DNA from: JAGTVG01 sp963820995
GTDB lineage: Bacteria; Bacteroidota; Bacteroidia; Cytophagales; Cyclobacteriaceae
Direction: 5' to 3'
Assembly: GCA_963820995.1 (NCBI GenBank)
Contig: CAWGCL010000013.1
Location: 186,001 to 250,000 of the forward strand
DNA: 64,000 nucleotides
Made by a program: the position numbers and the translations under genes. Positions 18,670 to 27,211 of this stretch are shown piece after piece. Every line of letters starts with the position of its first letter. Within the stretch, counting starts at the first letter, position 1. A model generated the notes under the pieces. It did not search any database. It saw only the letters and a program-made list of their open reading frames with translations, and was not told the origin of the DNA.

Positions 18670-19374
18670 TTAAGCAGCTTTCACTTCAACCTGCCTCTTT
18701 TTATTTGATGCCTTCGGCATTGTCCCGAAAACGAAATCCCACAATCGTGTTGATACTCCATACGCACTATATGGATTAGAGTAATGGTGCGCTTTATGAT
18801 GCTGCCACAGTTTTTTCCATGGCTTGTAGTTAGGACTTTTAATCCTGTGCTGATAGTAATGAAGGGTAATATAAGCATCGTAACCTAGTATAAATCCAGG
18901 AAAGAAGGCATAGGCATAGTTTCCCATGATCAGATAAAACAATCCAAAAAACACTGCACCAAGGATAATCCCCGGAATAGGAGGCATGGCTAATCGCTCA
19001 GGATCCTTAGGGTAATGATGATGGTTGGAGTGCATACCGACCTGAAACTCAGTCAGGCCCTCGGAATTTGTTTCTGTATGATAAACAAATCTGTGAATTA
19101 TATATTCCATGAAAGTCCAGGAGAATGCACCGGTAATACCAAGGAGTACAGTATATAGAACGGGTAAGTCAATCTTGTAAACTGAATACCAGAAGAAAAA
19201 TATGGCTATAATTACCCACATGGTATGTGGTATGCCAAACGGGGCCCGGGATAAAAATTCAAGTACTTTATTATTATATAATTTAGCTTTTTCTTCCTTT
19301 CTCGCTTTTAAATGTTCAGGCATTCTGATCTTGCCTTTTTTAAATGCATGATATTCCTCAACATTTTTATTCAT
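18670..19374 (-). CDS. Fatty acid hydroxylase superfamily membrane protein
   Basis: This 234-residue di-iron integral membrane oxygenase resembles fatty acid 2-hydroxylases and sterol desaturases. The histidine clusters are all present: HRFVYH, HSNHHHYP, HYYQHR and HKAHHYSNP. Four hydrophobic segments lie at about residues 50-68, 72-90, 133-150 and 153-172. It probably introduces a 2-hydroxyl group into acyl chains of sphingolipids or other lipids common in Bacteroidota. It has its own -7 box at 19414. Confidence 0.86.
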   Translation of the reverse strand: MNKNVEEYHAFKKGKIRMPEHLKARKEEKAKLYNNKVLEFLSRAPFGIPHTMWVIIAIFFFWYSVYKIDLPVLYTVLLGITGAFSWTFMEYIIHRFVYHTETNSEGLTEFQVGMHSNHHHYPKDPERLAMPPIPGIILGAVFFGLFYLIMGNYAYAFFPGFILGYDAYITLHYYQHRIKSPNYKPWKKLWQHHKAHHYSNPYSAYGVSTRLWDFVFGTMPKASNKKRQVEVKAA

Positions 19375-19413
19375 GTTCGTTTCTTTATGATATAGGTATT
19401 ACGATTTTCTGGT

Positions 19414-19422
19414 GCAAATTTA
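19414..19422 (-). promoter_or_regulatory. Bacteroidetes-type -7 box for the hydroxylase gene
   Basis: On the reverse strand TAAATTTGC matches TAnnTTTGY exactly, 40 nt from the start codon at 19374. A small dyad ATTCTT-TT-AAGAAT lies immediately upstream (about 19426-19439), between the expected -33 and -7 positions, and could be an operator. Confidence 0.45.
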
Positions 19423-19599
19423 TTAATTCTTTTAAGAATAGAAAGTATATATGTTAAGTCTATGTTAATTATTCTTAATAAATTTCTTAAATCGAATTTT
19501 GAAATGGTATGAATAACTATCAGGTTAACTAGTTCTCCAATTATATCAGAAAGTAAAGAAATTTTCTTAGGATAGCTTGTTGATATCAATACATCACAT

Positions 19600-20421
19600 T
19601 TAATACAATTCCGGAACAAATGTTTGCTCATTCATTGGGGGCCGTTCATAATTATCAGTCCTCTTCAATTTAGGAAGTTTAATAGGGTCTTCTTTCCTAT
19701 AAGTATATGGTATTTTTGACAAGAAGTGCGCAATGCAATTTAATCTGGCTTTCTTTTTATTATCACTATTTACAGTATACCATGGTGCCTGGCGGGTATC
19801 TGTATGAAGAAACATTTCATCTTTTGCTTTTGAATATTTCACCCAGTTTTCACGTGATTTTAAGTCCATCATACTGAATTTCCAGCGCTTTAATGGATTC
19901 TTAATCCTTTCTTTGAATCTTTTTTCCTGGACATCATCACTTACCGAGAACCAATATTTAATTAATATAATTCCTGAACGTATCAGCATTTGCTCAAATT
20001 CAGGGCAGGACCGTAAAAATTCTCTGTATTCTTCTTCTGTACAGAAGCCCATGACGTGTTCAACACCTGCTCTGTTATACCAGCTTCTATCGAAAAGAAC
20101 AATTTCCCCACTGGCAGGAAAATGTGGGACATACCGCTGAAAGTACCATTGTGTTTTCTCCTTTTCAGTCGGGACACCTAAGGCAACAACTCTACAGAAA
20201 CGAGGATTTAAACGTTCAGTTATGCGTTTAATTACGCCGCCTTTACCAGCAGCATCTCTGCCTTCGAATATGACAACGATCTTGGTTTTCTTCTTCTGTA
20301 CCCATTCTTGCATTTTAACAAGTTCAATCTGAAGTTTCAGAAGTTCTTTTTCATAATTCAGTTTGTCAGACTTTTTGATTGAAGCTTTTTTGTCCCCATT
20401 TGTTCCGTTTGACTTACTCAT
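19600..20421 (-). CDS. ppk2: Polyphosphate kinase 2 (PPK2 family)
   Basis: This 273-residue single-domain PPK2 transfers phosphate between polyphosphate and nucleotides (usually making GTP/ATP from NDP). Walker A is GRDAAGKGG (residues 54-62) and the Walker B/lid motif is DRSWYNRAG (111-119). FERIKNPLKRWK-type lid residues follow (ERIKNPLKRWKFS), and the C-terminal RWYTV-like segment reads APWYTVNSDNKKKARLN. It is cytosolic. It has no operon partner: the hydroxylase gene downstream starts after 225 bp of its own leader. Confidence 0.92.
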   Translation of the reverse strand: MSKSNGTNGDKKASIKKSDKLNYEKELLKLQIELVKMQEWVQKKKTKIVVIFEGRDAAGKGGVIKRITERLNPRFCRVVALGVPTEKEKTQWYFQRYVPHFPASGEIVLFDRSWYNRAGVEHVMGFCTEEEYREFLRSCPEFEQMLIRSGIILIKYWFSVSDDVQEKRFKERIKNPLKRWKFSMMDLKSRENWVKYSKAKDEMFLHTDTRQAPWYTVNSDNKKKARLNCIAHFLSKIPYTYRKEDPIKLPKLKRTDNYERPPMNEQTFVPELY

Positions 20422-20499
20422 CTTATTGAATTACAGGTTTTCAAATACATACAATTTAATAAAAAAAATAATATATTCAGTTTCTTGTGAATTGTTAGA

Positions 20500-21255
20500 T
20501 TAATAAATTACCTCTCTGATTAATCCGTTTATGAGTATTACCTTAGCCTGAGCTATGTGTAATCCCCTTGATTCCCTCACTGATTTAGCCGAGATAAAAA
20601 ATGATCCTGTATAGTCAGGGGGTATCCAAATTTCACCGATACCATTCTTAGATAGTTCAAGCTCGGCATTTTTGTCAAAATATTTGTTGCCAATCAGTTT
20701 ACCCGAATAATAATCAACATTTTTACTATTATCAGACATATAGAAATTTAATAACACTTGTTCAGCATAATCTCTTTCCTTGGTAATTCTAAAAAGGATA
20801 CGTGGGAAATCAGAAATTATTTTTCCTCCCGGCGAATATTCTTTTAATCCAACCGCAGGATTGTTATGTTTGAATTCCTGAGTTGTCTTAGTCCCACCAT
20901 CTTTATAATATCGGATTTCAGTACCATTAAGTTTGCCATTTTTAAAAGGCCTGATCCTGTATATTTGTCCGCTTTTATAATATTTCTTTTCAATACCTTC
21001 TTTTTTATTGTTGATATAATGTGCAAGGGTTGATATCTGTCCGCTGGGATAATAGGTTACGACTTCCCCATGAATTTTGCCTCCTTTTGTGATTATTTTT
21101 GCTTTTAGATTGCCATCAGCGTCGTAACTATATTTTGTTTTATACAATTCCTCTAACTTATCGGCAGCTCCATTCTCCTTACACGACAACATAATTGATA
21201 TTAGGAGGGATAAAATTCCAATGTTAAAATGATTACAAAAAAAATTAGTATTCAC
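20500..21255 (-). CDS. MORN-repeat (YwqK-like) lipoprotein
   Basis: This 251-residue protein has a lipoprotein signal (ILSLLISIMLSCKEN). It is followed by three or four MORN-like repeats of the pattern G-x3-G-x4-Y-Y-x2-G-x-I (YYPSGQISTLAHYINNKKEG, KYYKSGQIYRIRPFKNGKLNG, RYYKDGGTKTTQEF). This places it with proteins labelled YwqK family antitoxin, a label that does not prove an antitoxin role. The C-terminal 120 residues are a separate beta-rich region without a known motif. It is likely outer-membrane anchored. Confidence 0.72.
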   Translation of the reverse strand: MNTNFFCNHFNIGILSLLISIMLSCKENGAADKLEELYKTKYSYDADGNLKAKIITKGGKIHGEVVTYYPSGQISTLAHYINNKKEGIEKKYYKSGQIYRIRPFKNGKLNGTEIRYYKDGGTKTTQEFKHNNPAVGLKEYSPGGKIISDFPRILFRITKERDYAEQVLLNFYMSDNSKNVDYYSGKLIGNKYFDKNAELELSKNGIGEIWIPPDYTGSFFISAKSVRESRGLHIAQAKVILINGLIREVIY

Positions 21256-21335
21256 GGTAATTTAACATGTGAATACTAATCTATCTAAAAAGAAAACTAA
21301 ATAAAAGAGACTATCAGGTTTAAAAAATTGAAAGC

Positions 21336-22019
21336 CTATGAGCCATTTCCATTTTCAAGTTCCAACTTTTCCTGGTGATCGATTGAATGGTATAGGCTGG
21401 CGAATGCTGATGATACCCACATAGCCGCCGGGAAAACACCTACAATCAGCATGATTAATCCCAGGACAATTAAAAAGAAAGATAATACGCCCATACCAAA
21501 GATCTTCCATCCATGACCAGCGGTCATTTTCCAACTCTTTTCAACGGCTTTTACAGCGTCAAGATTCCTGTCCATAACTATATATGGAACGAAAACCAGG
21601 CGGCATGCAAAAATGATCCCTGGCACTATCAGAAATATAAATCCTATCCCAATAATGGCCGTTGCCAGTAAGTGGGCCAGAATTATATTAACATAATTGT
21701 TAAACCCTATAAACATTTCCTTTATGTCAATCTCCTGATCTCTGATCGCCTTCAAATATATCCAGTCGACGCCATAGGAAAATATGGGAAATAATAGTAG
21801 CCAGTAAAAGAAGCCAAGAACCTGAAGTACAACAACACCGGGCGTGATGTCGTTTTTGAAGCTATCTGCAATACTGATTGGAACATGTAAAACAGTTATT
21901 ATAACTGAAACCAGGAACAAATAAAGGAAATATTTCCACATTTGTTTCCACCCGAAACTAAAGGAAGTACTGAAACTTGAATCGGGGAAATAAGGTTGTT
22001 GTGTATTTTGATTATTCAT
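21336..22019 (-). CDS. Polytopic membrane protein, unknown function
   Basis: This 227-residue protein has a short polar N-terminus (NNQNTQQPYFPDSSFSTSF) and about five hydrophobic helices: residues 30-50, 68-90, 108-135, 175-200 and a last weak one. The style FxxGWKQMWKYFLYLFLVS and EKSWKMTAGHGWKIFGMGVLS resembles bacterial integral membrane proteins of the DUF4013/DUF975 kind, but I cannot assign one. It is transcribed divergently from a membrane-anchored LuxR regulator, with a 10-bp dyad in the leader (22037-22067). Confidence 0.6.
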   Translation of the reverse strand: MNNQNTQQPYFPDSSFSTSFSFGWKQMWKYFLYLFLVSVIITVLHVPISIADSFKNDITPGVVVLQVLGFFYWLLLFPIFSYGVDWIYLKAIRDQEIDIKEMFIGFNNYVNIILAHLLATAIIGIGFIFLIVPGIIFACRLVFVPYIVMDRNLDAVKAVEKSWKMTAGHGWKIFGMGVLSFFLIVLGLIMLIVGVFPAAMWVSSAFASLYHSIDHQEKLELENGNGS

Positions 22020-22036
22020 GATTTTTATTGTTTTGT

Positions 22037-22067
22037 TTCTTCAATTATACGGGCGAAAATTGAAGAA
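22037..22067. promoter_or_regulatory. 10-bp perfect inverted repeat in a divergent promoter region
   Basis: TTCTTCAATT (22037-22046) and AATTGAAGAA (22058-22067) are exact reverse complements with an 11-nt spacer. The element is 18 nt upstream of the reverse membrane-protein start (22019) and 89 nt upstream of the forward LuxR start (22156). It may be an operator for the LuxR regulator or a leader hairpin of the reverse mRNA. Confidence 0.5.
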
Positions 22068-22155
22068 TCTATCATACTAAAGTTGTGTTTTTGAATTCAA
22101 TACTTTGGTAGGGTGAATGAGATCAGTAAAATTCTTACATTTGATTTATTAACAT

Positions 22156-23097
22156 ATGGTCACAACACTACTATATTTTTCTTTATCATTAATTTCAATT
22201 GGAGCCATAGCCGGTGCTATACTTATTGCCAATTATTTAAGAAGATCATATCCGGTAAATTTTGTTGAATCCTATTTTTATTATGTGATATTAATGTGCG
22301 CCTTTGGTATTTACGGGATATGGGGATTGATTTTTATTAAGATCGTATTGATACAGGTTTCTATTTCCGATAGCACTATTTCAACCATCAGTTATGCCAT
22401 ACCGTTTCTTGGATTCCCATTTCTTATAATGGCCTGGTATATGTATTTAAGGTATTGTTATGAATTAAACGGATTAAAAGTTGGTAAGACAGTTTCAGTG
22501 GTATATTTCTTTTTTCATCTTTTCTTTTTTATAACACTGGGATGGTCAATTGCCCAAACAGGCACTGGATTATTTACCCTGCCCGGAATAGGCCTGATCT
22601 ATGTTTACCTGATCCTGGATGTAATTCTTACGGGCTGGGGATTGATATTCATATTTTTGAAAACTTCTAAAATCAATATTTCAGTTTTTGTTCCTTTAAG
22701 GAGATATGTGTTGATATCGATCGCATTTTTATTATTAAAGGTTATTTCAGTTTACATTTTCTACCTTTATCCTCCTACTATTCCGGTTTTCATATTATTG
22801 TATTTTTTATCCATAGTCATCCCATTGGTATATTTCTATAGTCAGAAAGACCAGATTATTCAATTGGATGATGGTGATCCAAATATGTCATCCTTTGATA
22901 GCCTGGTTGCCCGCTACGGGATTACCAGAAGAGAGCGCGAAATAATTGAACAGGTGTGCTCTGGTAAAAGCAACCAGGAAATCGCGGATACATTATTTAT
23001 CTCTTTACAAACAGTGAAAGATCATATCCATAGAATATATCTTAAAATGGATATAAAAAGAAGGGTGCAATTAACTAAGATAATGCAGTCGAATTAA
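22156..23097 (+). CDS. Membrane-anchored LuxR-type transcriptional regulator
   Basis: This 313-residue protein has seven or eight hydrophobic helices in residues 1-230, then a short linker and a C-terminal LuxR/GerE helix-turn-helix (about residues 248-310: GITRREREIIEQVCSGKSNQ, EIADTLFISLQTVKDHIHRI). The recognition helix and the T-x-R-E-x-E-I signature are intact. Such membrane-bound regulators sense a signal in the membrane or periplasm and bind DNA while anchored. No REC or kinase domain is present. The divergent neighbour at 21336 and the dyad at 22037 are candidate targets. Confidence 0.85.
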   Translation: MVTTLLYFSLSLISIGAIAGAILIANYLRRSYPVNFVESYFYYVILMCAFGIYGIWGLIFIKIVLIQVSISDSTISTISYAIPFLGFPFLIMAWYMYLRYCYELNGLKVGKTVSVVYFFFHLFFFITLGWSIAQTGTGLFTLPGIGLIYVYLILDVILTGWGLIFIFLKTSKINISVFVPLRRYVLISIAFLLLKVISVYIFYLYPPTIPVFILLYFLSIVIPLVYFYSQKDQIIQLDDGDPNMSSFDSLVARYGITRREREIIEQVCSGKSNQEIADTLFISLQTVKDHIHRIYLKMDIKRRVQLTKIMQSN

Positions 23098-23118
23098 GTC
23101 CCACATATGTGCGGGACT
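23097..23118. terminator. Hairpin between convergent genes
   Basis: AGTCCC (23097-23102) and GGGACT (23113-23118) enclose a nearly palindromic ACATATGTGC. The hairpin begins in the last base of the LuxR stop codon and is followed by ATAATTTTACTTTTT. It is probably a bidirectional terminator with the convergent lipoprotein gene ending at 23125. Confidence 0.55.
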
Positions 23119-23124
23119 ATAATT

Positions 23125-23502
23125 TTACTTTTTAGTGGCAGTCATCGGGAAGGAATCATAATCCACCGCAATTGTACCAGTAAATTTTGGCCCATCGAAG
23201 GTGCCATCCATATTTAAAGTCATGCCCTGAATATCAAAATTGGCTGAAAGTTTATCTTCAACAATGGATAGATCGTTTAGCATGATCTCGCCCATATCGG
23301 ATGCCAGCTTTCCTACATACGCTTCGCCATCTTTCGATATGTTCATAACACCAGTTACATCTCCATTTGGAGTACCCTCTACAAGGTATTCCCAGTCGCC
23401 TAAAAAAGCGGCTTCTTTACTTGTTTTGGTGCCAGCGCATCCGGCCCAGATCAAGCCGGCCAGGATAATTAACATATAATTTGCTTTAAAAAATTTATTC
23501 AT
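23125..23502 (-). CDS. Small lipoprotein of unknown function
   Basis: This 125-residue protein has a lipobox (LAGLIWAGCAG, Cys about 22). The mature part is a small all-beta sequence (FLGDWEYLVEGTPNGDVTG, GKLASDMGEIMLNDL, FDGPKFTGTIAVDYDSFPMT), reminiscent of the lipocalin-like strand patterns found after SusD/TonB-type signals, but no named family is certain. It is a lone gene between a hairpin and an NSS transporter. Confidence 0.7.
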   Translation of the reverse strand: MNKFFKANYMLIILAGLIWAGCAGTKTSKEAAFLGDWEYLVEGTPNGDVTGVMNISKDGEAYVGKLASDMGEIMLNDLSIVEDKLSANFDIQGMTLNMDGTFDGPKFTGTIAVDYDSFPMTATKK

Positions 23503-23600
23503 AATCTTAATATTTATAGGATTTAAAAAGTCAAAAAGTGAATATAAAAATAATATTAAATTTAATATTTAACTCAAATTGCCATATAAAAAGGATTCTC

Positions 23601-24986
23601 TCAGCTAAATAAGTGAACTCCAAAAAACACTTCAAGCACTGTAATTACAAATGTAATTCCTAACACCACAGGGGCAATATATTGCAGGCAAAAGCCAACA
23701 TATTTAGCGATCCATGACTTAAGGAATTTTTCATTTCCATAAGATAATTCTCTAAATAATTTACGCCTTTTCCATATGTACACAGCAAAAATGGAAATAA
23801 AGAAACCCCCAATTGGCAAGAAGGTATTGAGTGCCAGGTCCGTAACGAATGTCATGAAGTCGGTTGCCTTATCCGCTCCGAAGTATGTAATGAAATTAGA
23901 AAAGAATTCCGAATATCCATTACCTATGAGGGACGGTATACCAATTAAAAATATTACACCGGCGGATATCCATACGGCAATTTCCCGTTTAACTTTCTTC
24001 TGGTCTACGAGATAGGAAACAGGTAGCTCCATTAATGAGATGGTCGATGTCAGGGCAGCAAATGAAAGTAAAAGAAAGAATAAGGCGCCGATAATTATAC
24101 CCAGTACTGGTCCCATATTTTCAAATACTCCAGGTAAAGAAACGAAGATCAAACCGGTCCCTCCATCAGTGTTCAATCCTTGCGAGAACACGATTGGAAA
24201 AATCATTAATCCGGCCAGAAAGGCTATTCCAACATCCGACAATGTGACAATCGCACCCGCGCTTACAATATCTTCCTGTTTTTTCAAATAACTTCCATAT
24301 GTAATTAAAGCCCCCATACCTAGTGACAAAGAGAAAAATGCTTGGCCAAGAGCCCTGTAAACAACTTCTATACTTAGCTTTGAAATATCCGGAACCAGGT
24401 AAAACTTGACGCCTTCTATAGCATTGTCGAGTGTTAAGGCATAGATTGTAAGAAAAACCATGATGGTTACTAAAACCGGCATCAGGATTTTGCTTGCACG
24501 TTCAATTCCGTTAGTAATACCCTTTGAAACAATGAATGCTGTCACTACCATGAACAACAATGAATATCCACCTACCTCACTGATGTCCGTTATAAAACTT
24601 TCAAAATTCTTGCCGATATCAAAATTGCCGAGTAAAATTTCTACGAAGTAACCGAAAACCCACCCGGCGACAACATTATAGAAAGACAAAATCAGTACAC
24701 CGCAAAGGACACTTAAATATCCAATGAAAGTCCAGTTTGGATGTTTCATCGCTGTGAATGAGCCCACAGGATTCTTTTGCGATCTTCTCCCAATGGCAAT
24801 TTCAGTAATAAGTAATGGATAGCATAATACAAAGCAGAAAATCAAGTATATGATTAAAAAGGCAGCACCACCCCCTTTACCAACTTCAAAAGGGAATTTC
24901 CATATATTTCCTAATCCAACCGCACTGCCGGCAGCGGCAGCAATGAACCCGAATCTGGATGAGAATTTATTTCTTTTTTGTACCAT
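23601..24986 (-). CDS. Neurotransmitter:sodium symporter (NSS/SNF) family transporter
   Basis: This 461-residue LeuT-fold transporter imports an amino acid or related compound with Na+. The first helix signature FGFIAAAAGSAVGLGNIWKF contains the unwound segment that binds substrate and sodium. GGGAAFLIIYLI and EIAIGRRSQKNPVGSF follow, as in bacterial SNF proteins. About 11-12 membrane helices are visible. It is monocistronic, with a 98-bp gap to the lipoprotein downstream. Substrate not predictable. Confidence 0.92.
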   Translation of the reverse strand: MVQKRNKFSSRFGFIAAAAGSAVGLGNIWKFPFEVGKGGGAAFLIIYLIFCFVLCYPLLITEIAIGRRSQKNPVGSFTAMKHPNWTFIGYLSVLCGVLILSFYNVVAGWVFGYFVEILLGNFDIGKNFESFITDISEVGGYSLLFMVVTAFIVSKGITNGIERASKILMPVLVTIMVFLTIYALTLDNAIEGVKFYLVPDISKLSIEVVYRALGQAFFSLSLGMGALITYGSYLKKQEDIVSAGAIVTLSDVGIAFLAGLMIFPIVFSQGLNTDGGTGLIFVSLPGVFENMGPVLGIIIGALFFLLLSFAALTSTISLMELPVSYLVDQKKVKREIAVWISAGVIFLIGIPSLIGNGYSEFFSNFITYFGADKATDFMTFVTDLALNTFLPIGGFFISIFAVYIWKRRKLFRELSYGNEKFLKSWIAKYVGFCLQYIAPVVLGITFVITVLEVFFGVHLFS

Positions 24987-25145
24987 TGAATACTATATTA
25001 TTTGGCTTAAGAATTGTTCCCCTTAGGGATCAAATAAAGTATATTGAAACTTACAATGCAAATAAAATTTAAATCTTTAGGGAAATTGTAGTACTTATGG
25101 TTTTCAAAAGTAATTTAGTAATTTCCTATTATAAAATGTGATATA
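24987..25145. other. Intergenic leader between the NSS gene and a small ORF
   Basis: This 159-bp stretch contains the promoter region of the reverse NSS gene. A short GC-rich hairpin (GATCCCTAAGGGGAAC, about 25016-25031) lies close upstream. No conserved -7 box was found. The whole gene-poor stretch from 24987 to 25368 holds only the small ORF at 25146. Confidence 0.35.
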
Positions 25146-25349
25146 ATGTTTGATATCAATATTTTGAAAAATATTCGGACAATATTTCAATACATATTTG
25201 TTGTGTTCACTATGGTGTTTGCATACCATCAATTATCCGCAGAAACAGCCCGGAACACACCAATTATTGCCCAAGTTGATTTCGATAACTCCCAAACCGG
25301 TTCTTTTTCCACTCTGAATATTAAGGACATCATTAACTCAGGCGATTGA
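25146..25349 (+). CDS. Possible small secreted protein
   Basis: This 67-residue ORF has a credible signal-like N-terminus (IRTIFQYIFVVFTMVFAYHQ, then LSAE) and a short polar tail. It occupies an otherwise empty 380-bp gap and converges on the cyclase gene with 19 nt between stops. No family was recognised. It could be a real small exported protein, the remnant of a longer gene, or chance. Confidence 0.35.
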   Translation: MFDINILKNIRTIFQYIFVVFTMVFAYHQLSAETARNTPIIAQVDFDNSQTGSFSTLNIKDIINSGD

Positions 25350-25368
25350 ATTCGAATCTGTTTAAGAA

Positions 25369-26463
25369 TCAATCTTTTTTTCTCACAGAGACTACCTTAA
25401 CCTTATTGGCTTTTCCCTTAAAGGTTAATTCTCCAATAGAATTGAATATATACATTTCCGGCTCTGAAATTAGCTGGATAACTTTTTCAGAAACTAAAAG
25501 TTCAGTATTAAATTCATTACAAGCCTCTTGTATTCTTGAAGTTGTATTTAAAACATCACCCGAATAAATAATATCTCTTTTTAAAATCCCAATTTCACCG
25601 ACAGTGACCTTTCCGGAATGAATGCCGGCTTTGAATTCTGGAAAAAGCCCATAGGAATTCAGAAATTTTTCTCTTTGTTCAAAAACCTTTCTTTGAATTT
25701 CAAAAAAGCATATGATGCATTTGTCTTTTTGGTTGTTGTTTTCAAGGTCCCACGTTACAACAACCTCATCACCTACATATTGATAGATCTCTCCATTATA
25801 ATTTATAATTGGGTCTGTTATTATTGAATAAAAATCGTTCAATAAGTTATAGTATTTCGTATGACCAATATTTTCTGCAATGCTTGTTGATGACTTCAAA
25901 TCAAGGAACATGAATATCCGTTGTTCTTCCCTTGGATTATAGTATTTCCCTTTAATGAATTTCCATAAGTTCCCAGGTCCGAATTTATCGCTTATTTGTA
26001 GAACAAATTGTGTTGTGGATATGATGATAAGCCAGATTAAAAGATTTTTTATTTGCCATATAACCAGCATATTACCTATGGTGGCTGCGAGCACTTTCTT
26101 TGAATAGAATGGCATTTCTAAGTCGATTGAAAACACCAGTAAGGAAATACTAAAGGAAATAACGATATATACCAGTAGAAAGCCGATGGCAGTATAAATT
26201 ATACCAAAATAAAATGGTCTGTTTCTGGTCTTCTCACTAACTGAAAAAATCAGGAATGGCCCTCCTAAAATCCCGGCAAATATGCCGGCATACATATTTA
26301 TAAATATATTGAAACCTATATTGATTTCTCTTGCCGCTTCCGGAGCATATAGCCGAACTGCATAATATTCATAAACAAAAAACGCAACAGATACTATTGC
26401 CCAACTTATTATTATTCCAATTAGCCTTTTAATCCTTATCTTTAGAAAAGGAGTTATTCGCAT
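25369..26463 (-). CDS. Membrane-bound class III adenylate/guanylate cyclase
   Basis: This 364-residue protein has four hydrophobic helices in residues 12-155, followed by a cytosolic nucleotide cyclase domain (about 182-345). Catalytic metal aspartates are Asp 188 (FMFLDLKSSTSIAE) and Asp 232 (YQYVGDEVVVTW). The transition-state Asn/Arg pair appears as LNTTSRIQEA. It should make cAMP (or cGMP) in response to a membrane-sensed cue. It is a lone gene, and the stretch upstream (26464-26601) shows no clear motif. Confidence 0.88.
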   Translation of the reverse strand: MRITPFLKIRIKRLIGIIISWAIVSVAFFVYEYYAVRLYAPEAAREINIGFNIFINMYAGIFAGILGGPFLIFSVSEKTRNRPFYFGIIYTAIGFLLVYIVISFSISLLVFSIDLEMPFYSKKVLAATIGNMLVIWQIKNLLIWLIIISTTQFVLQISDKFGPGNLWKFIKGKYYNPREEQRIFMFLDLKSSTSIAENIGHTKYYNLLNDFYSIITDPIINYNGEIYQYVGDEVVVTWDLENNNQKDKCIICFFEIQRKVFEQREKFLNSYGLFPEFKAGIHSGKVTVGEIGILKRDIIYSGDVLNTTSRIQEACNEFNTELLVSEKVIQLISEPEMYIFNSIGELTFKGKANKVKVVSVRKKD

Positions 26464-26601
26464 TTTGTCAGGTTGTTTTATGTACTGGGAAAATTCTTAA
26501 TAGAAATAATTATCCATCAATAAATTAGTAAAATTATTTATCAACTGGGATGAATTTAAAAATTTTAATTTCTGGATTTAAATCCCCCAGGCTATATAGT
26601 T

Positions 26602-27051
26602 TTATGTATATGCTAAAACTAGATCGCAGTTCATTTCTGCGTCATCAATTAAAGCTCCAATCTTTTTGTAAAACTCAATAGCAGAAGAATTCCATTTGGA
26701 TACCTGCCATCGGACTCTGTTACATTTTTCCTCTTTTGCTATATCAAACACTTTGTTCATTAGCATGGTGCCAATTCCCTTCCCTCTGAAGGCAGGTTTA
26801 ACATATACATCATCCAGGTAGATGGATTTGCCTACCCATGAATAATAAATAATTGAATAATTAGCATATCCTAAGATCTCGTTTCTTTCATCTCTTGCGA
26901 TATAGCAATTAAAATAATCCTCTTGTTCAATCATCAAATCAAGGGTTATTGAAACTCTATGACGAGATTTCTGAAATTCGGAAAATTCCTGAATAAGTGT
27001 ATGGATGGATTTGAAATCCTTTGTTTGAGCTTTTTCTATTCTGATGTTCAT
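26602..27051 (-). CDS. GNAT family N-acetyltransferase
   Basis: This 149-residue single GNAT domain has the acetyl-CoA pyrophosphate loop AFRGKGIGTMLMNKVF (about residues 89-104) and the preceding strand SIYLDDVYVKP. The C-terminal NSSAIEFYKKIGA is typical of small-molecule or aminoglycoside-like acetyltransferases. It is cytosolic. The substrate cannot be inferred. Confidence 0.88.
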   Translation of the reverse strand: MNIRIEKAQTKDFKSIHTLIQEFSEFQKSRHRVSITLDLMIEQEDYFNCYIARDERNEILGYANYSIIYYSWVGKSIYLDDVYVKPAFRGKGIGTMLMNKVFDIAKEEKCNRVRWQVSKWNSSAIEFYKKIGALIDDAEMNCDLVLAYT

Positions 27052-27211
27052 TTGGGTGAATTAATAAAAAACCAAAAATAAGGAATTAGCTACAAACAAA
27101 AATATTGTATTTTTAGTATTGGGTATGATATCGATGAATTACTAGCATTTACCTCATGGTTATATGCTATACTGATATAATTTTCTTAGATAAACATTAC
27201 AAAAAAGCACC

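Noticed and set aside
19371..19631. 86-residue reverse ORF between the hydroxylase and PPK2 genes
   Set aside because: It overlaps the 3' end of ppk2 and the promoter of the hydroxylase, with no domain or plausible initiation context.
20500..21255. Toxin-antitoxin system based on the YwqK label
   Set aside because: Only MORN-like repeats and a lipoprotein signal are visible; there is no toxin gene nearby, so a toxin-antitoxin role is unsupported.
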